Source: Nannocystis sp.
GTDB lineage: Bacteria; Myxococcota_A; Polyangia; Nannocystales; Nannocystaceae
Reading direction: 5' to 3'
Assembly (NCBI RefSeq): GCF_016714285.1
Contig: NZ_JADJNN010000012.1
Location: forward strand, 186,001-250,000
Length of the DNA stretch: 64,000 nucleotides
The notes beneath the pieces are model-generated. The model did not search any database. It was not told where the DNA came from and was given only the letters and a program-made list of their open reading frames with translations. A program made the translations under genes and the position numbers. Below are positions 62,401 through 64,000 of the stretch, piece by piece (the first letter of the stretch is position 1; every line of letters begins with the position of its first letter).

Positions 62401-62640
62401 CGCCCACGTGGCGGACCCCTCGCGGCGAGTATGCGGCCGCGGGTCGGCGCGAGGCAAGCGGCGCGCCCGATCGACCTGGCGCGAGGGACAGGTGACGACG
62501 GTTGTGAACGAGGGGTCGCCCGACGGCCGTCGGGGTGTACATTGCGGGATTTGAACCCGCGATTTCAGACTCTCGAGGTCTGCGCGTTTACCAGCTACGC
62601 CAAGTGTATGGTGACAACACGCCCACGTGGCGACCCCTCG
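62401..62640 (-). repeat. repeated flank of the tRNA-like elements
   Basis: On the minus strand a conserved GAGGGGTC(C)GCCACGTGGGCG lies just upstream of each tRNA-like element (62401-62421 and 62620-62640), so element plus flank is a duplicated unit about 215-219 bp long. CACGTG is a perfect palindrome and might be a protein-binding site. Confidence 0.7.
62536..62609 (-). tRNA. tRNA-like element 2 (CGA anticodon position, identity uncertain)
   Basis: Minus strand, 74 nt. D arm GCGT-AGCTGGTAA-ACGC; anticodon arm CAGAC-CTCGAGA-GTCTG with U33 intact; variable AAATC; T arm GCGGG-TTCAAAT-CCCGC. The acceptor ATACACT/AATGTAC mismatches at positions 1 and 6. CGA would decode UCG (Ser), yet the long variable arm of tRNA-Ser is missing. 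No CCA is encoded. Confidence 0.45.
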
Positions 62641-62680
62641 GCCGCAGGATACCCGCGGCCGGGGAGGCCTCGCAAGCGCG

Positions 62681-64000
62681 TCACTTCTTGGTGGTCGGCG
62701 GGGTGGGCGTGGCGGCGCGCTCACGCATGCCTTCGCTGCTGCGCTCGAGCGGCGAGCCGCGCAGCAGCTGGCCGAACAGCTCGGCGGGGCTCTTGCCGCC
62801 GAGGAGGGCGACCAAGTTCATGTTGTTGGCGGCGGCCTTCATGACCTCGGCGTCGGCGGCGGCGTGGAGGGCCCCGACGAGCTCGGTCTGGATCGCGGCG
62901 AGGCGGACGGCGTCGGCGCTGGCGTAGGCGGCGGCGGTCTGCTGATCGATCTCGGCCATGACGCGGGCGTGGGCCTGGGTGGCAACGTTGGCGAGGTCCG
63001 AGGCGCGCGCCTCGGCCTCGGCCGTCTGCACGCGCAGCGCCGCGGCGGAGGCGGAGCGGGCGGCCTGGCTGGCGAGGGCGAACTCGGCGACGGCCTGCTC
63101 GAGGCGCTGCTTGCGGGCCTGCTTGAGGTCGTCGCGGTCGGCGGCGAGGCCGAGCTTGTGCAGCTCGACGGTGTGGCCGTCGGTGGCCTCGGCGCGCGAG
63201 GTCTCGGCCATGCGCTGGCTGGCGCTGCGCTGGAGGCTGTGCTCCTCGGCGTCGATGTGATCGCGGTTGCGGGTCGACTCGACGCGGCGGCGGGCCTGTT
63301 GATCTTGCAGCTGCAGCGAGACGGCCTCGCGCTGGACGTTGCCGAACAGCTCGGCGAGGGCGGAGTCGGCGACCTGGACCCCGAGCACGTCGACGCTGGA
63401 GAGGACCATGCCGTTGTCGCTGAAGCTGAGGGTGCTCTGCTCGCCGAACAGGGCCTGGCGGACCAGGGCGGGCAGGTCTTGCAGGATCTGGGTGGCCTGC
63501 TGGGTGCGGGCGGCCTCGCGGATGCGGGCGCGGACGGTGTCGGCGAGCAGCTTGACGGGGTCCTCGACGTTGAACCAGCGCTCCGGCTCGCCCTCGAAGC
63601 TGCCGGCGAGGCCGAGCTTGACGCGGAAGCGGACGAAGTCGGAGGACTCGACCTCGAAGTTATCGGCGACGCGGCCGCCCTGGATGCGCAGGAAGGCCGT
63701 GGTGATCGTGGTGTGGCCGTCCTTGGACTTGCCCTTGCTGAGCTTGATCGAGGTGAGCTGCTCCTCGAACTCGAGCAGCTCGGTGCGCGGGCCGGTGACG
63801 ACGCGGCGGCCGTGGCGGGAGGTGATCAGCACGGCCTCGTTGTTGGGGATGATCACCGACAGGGCCCAGGGGGTGGTGACGGCGGCGGTGGTGACCTTGT
63901 GCGGCTCGGCGTGGCCGATCCACAGGTTCCAGCGGTCGTGCGGGACGTTGCGGTGGACGTGCTCCTCGCAGCGCGGGTCGACCAGGTAGGAGGTCTCGCC
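62681..64000 (-). CDS. major vault protein-like (MVP shoulder/SPFH) protein, 5' end beyond window
   Basis: The frame is open to the window edge, giving 439 residues. The first visible part resembles MVP repeats (GETSYLVDPRCEEHVHR; VIIPNNEAVLITSRHGRRVVTGPRTELLEFEEQL). An SPFH-like shoulder follows (SSDFVRFRVKLGLAGSF, WFNVEDPVKLLADTVRARIREAAR, NGMVLSSVDVLGVQVADSALAELFGNVQREAVSLQLQ). A long cap-type coiled coil comes next (QARRRVESTRNRDHIDAEEHSL...ARASDLANVATQAHARVMAEID). The NGxVxSSVDV motif and order of parts match eukaryotic MVP as I remember it. In eukaryotes MVP forms ribonucleoprotein barrels. The true start is outside the window. Confidence 0.75.
   Translation of the reverse strand, partial: GETSYLVDPRCEEHVHRNVPHDRWNLWIGHAEPHKVTTAAVTTPWALSVIIPNNEAVLITSRHGRRVVTGPRTELLEFEEQLTSIKLSKGKSKDGHTTITTAFLRIQGGRVADNFEVESSDFVRFRVKLGLAGSFEGEPERWFNVEDPVKLLADTVRARIREAARTQQATQILQDLPALVRQALFGEQSTLSFSDNGMVLSSVDVLGVQVADSALAELFGNVQREAVSLQLQDQQARRRVESTRNRDHIDAEEHSLQRSASQRMAETSRAEATDGHTVELHKLGLAADRDDLKQARKQRLEQAVAEFALASQAARSASAAALRVQTAEAEARASDLANVATQAHARVMAEIDQQTAAAYASADAVRLAAIQTELVGALHAAADAEVMKAAANNMNLVALLGGKSPAELFGQLLRGSPLERSSEGMRERAATPTPPTTKK

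Overview
The window is a very GC-rich bacterial chromosome segment. Gene content points to a myxobacterium, most likely the Nannocystineae group (Nannocystis/Enhygromyxa/Plesiocystis-like). The evidence is several Ser/Thr kinases with PEGA or proline-rich tails, many secreted lipoproteins with Thr/Ser/Asp/Gly-rich linkers, a six-copy Cys-rich 'CDDGN' (DUF4215) protein, MopE-type DCDD repeats, a TSP3-OmpA protein and a multi-gene chemosensory operon. The taxonomic call is inference from content, not from a marker gene.

Layout. 1-4.9 kb: gpsA, a Ser/Thr kinase, a degenerate Thg1-like protein and hemW. 4.9-9.8 kb: the heat-shock operon hrcA-grpE-dnaK-dnaJ, whose dnaK/dnaJ junction is triplicated in tandem. 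9.9-15.1 kb: two small unknown genes, a large PEGA-tailed kinase, ribH and nusB. 15.2-25.4 kb: a tightly overlapping chemosensory operon (cheY, cheA, cheW, cheW, an atypical receiver, a HEAT-repeat protein, cheR, cheB, a GAF protein, cheY), followed by a XerC/D recombinase. 26.4-29.8 kb: secreted lipoproteins and a 43-aa membrane protein. 29.8-33.7 kb: an MsbA-like ABC exporter, glyS and yggX. 33.9-39.9 kb: a frameshifted MopE-repeat lipoprotein, an OmpA/TSP3 protein, a DUF4336 protein, a rhomboid protease with zinc ribbons and an AgmX-like lipoprotein. 40-44.4 kb: ugd, a frameshifted membrane protein and a sugar nucleotidyltransferase. 44.5-56.7 kb: a TPR protein, a propeller-like lipoprotein, a polytopic membrane protein, a kynureninase-like enzyme, a repeat-rich secreted protein, gcvH, gcvT, another AgmX-like lipoprotein, terC and a frameshifted lipoprotein. 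56.8-62.3 kb: a CinA-domain protein, pyrB-carA (junction duplicated), an unknown gene and a DUF4215-fibrinogen-like lipoprotein. 62.3-64 kb: two tandem tRNA-like elements directly downstream of a gene whose product resembles the eukaryotic major vault protein and which runs off the window end.

Overall structure. Most operonic genes overlap by ATGA, GTGA or TTGA, implying translational coupling. Many first genes lack a Shine-Dalgarno sequence but carry a TANNNT box about 8-15 nt before the start codon, suggesting leaderless or near-leaderless mRNAs. Two families of short palindromes recur, a CCCAAAGG-core hairpin and a GACATGTCC motif; both lie between genes and inside reading frames. Three gene ends have been tandemly duplicated. 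Three genes are split by what look like single-base indels in GC-rich low-complexity tracts, so either sequence errors or recent decay should be considered.

The most unusual features are the vault-protein homologue with neighbouring tRNA-like elements, the gene-junction duplications that create micro-ORFs, the dispersed palindromes and the Thg1-like protein that has lost a catalytic aspartate.
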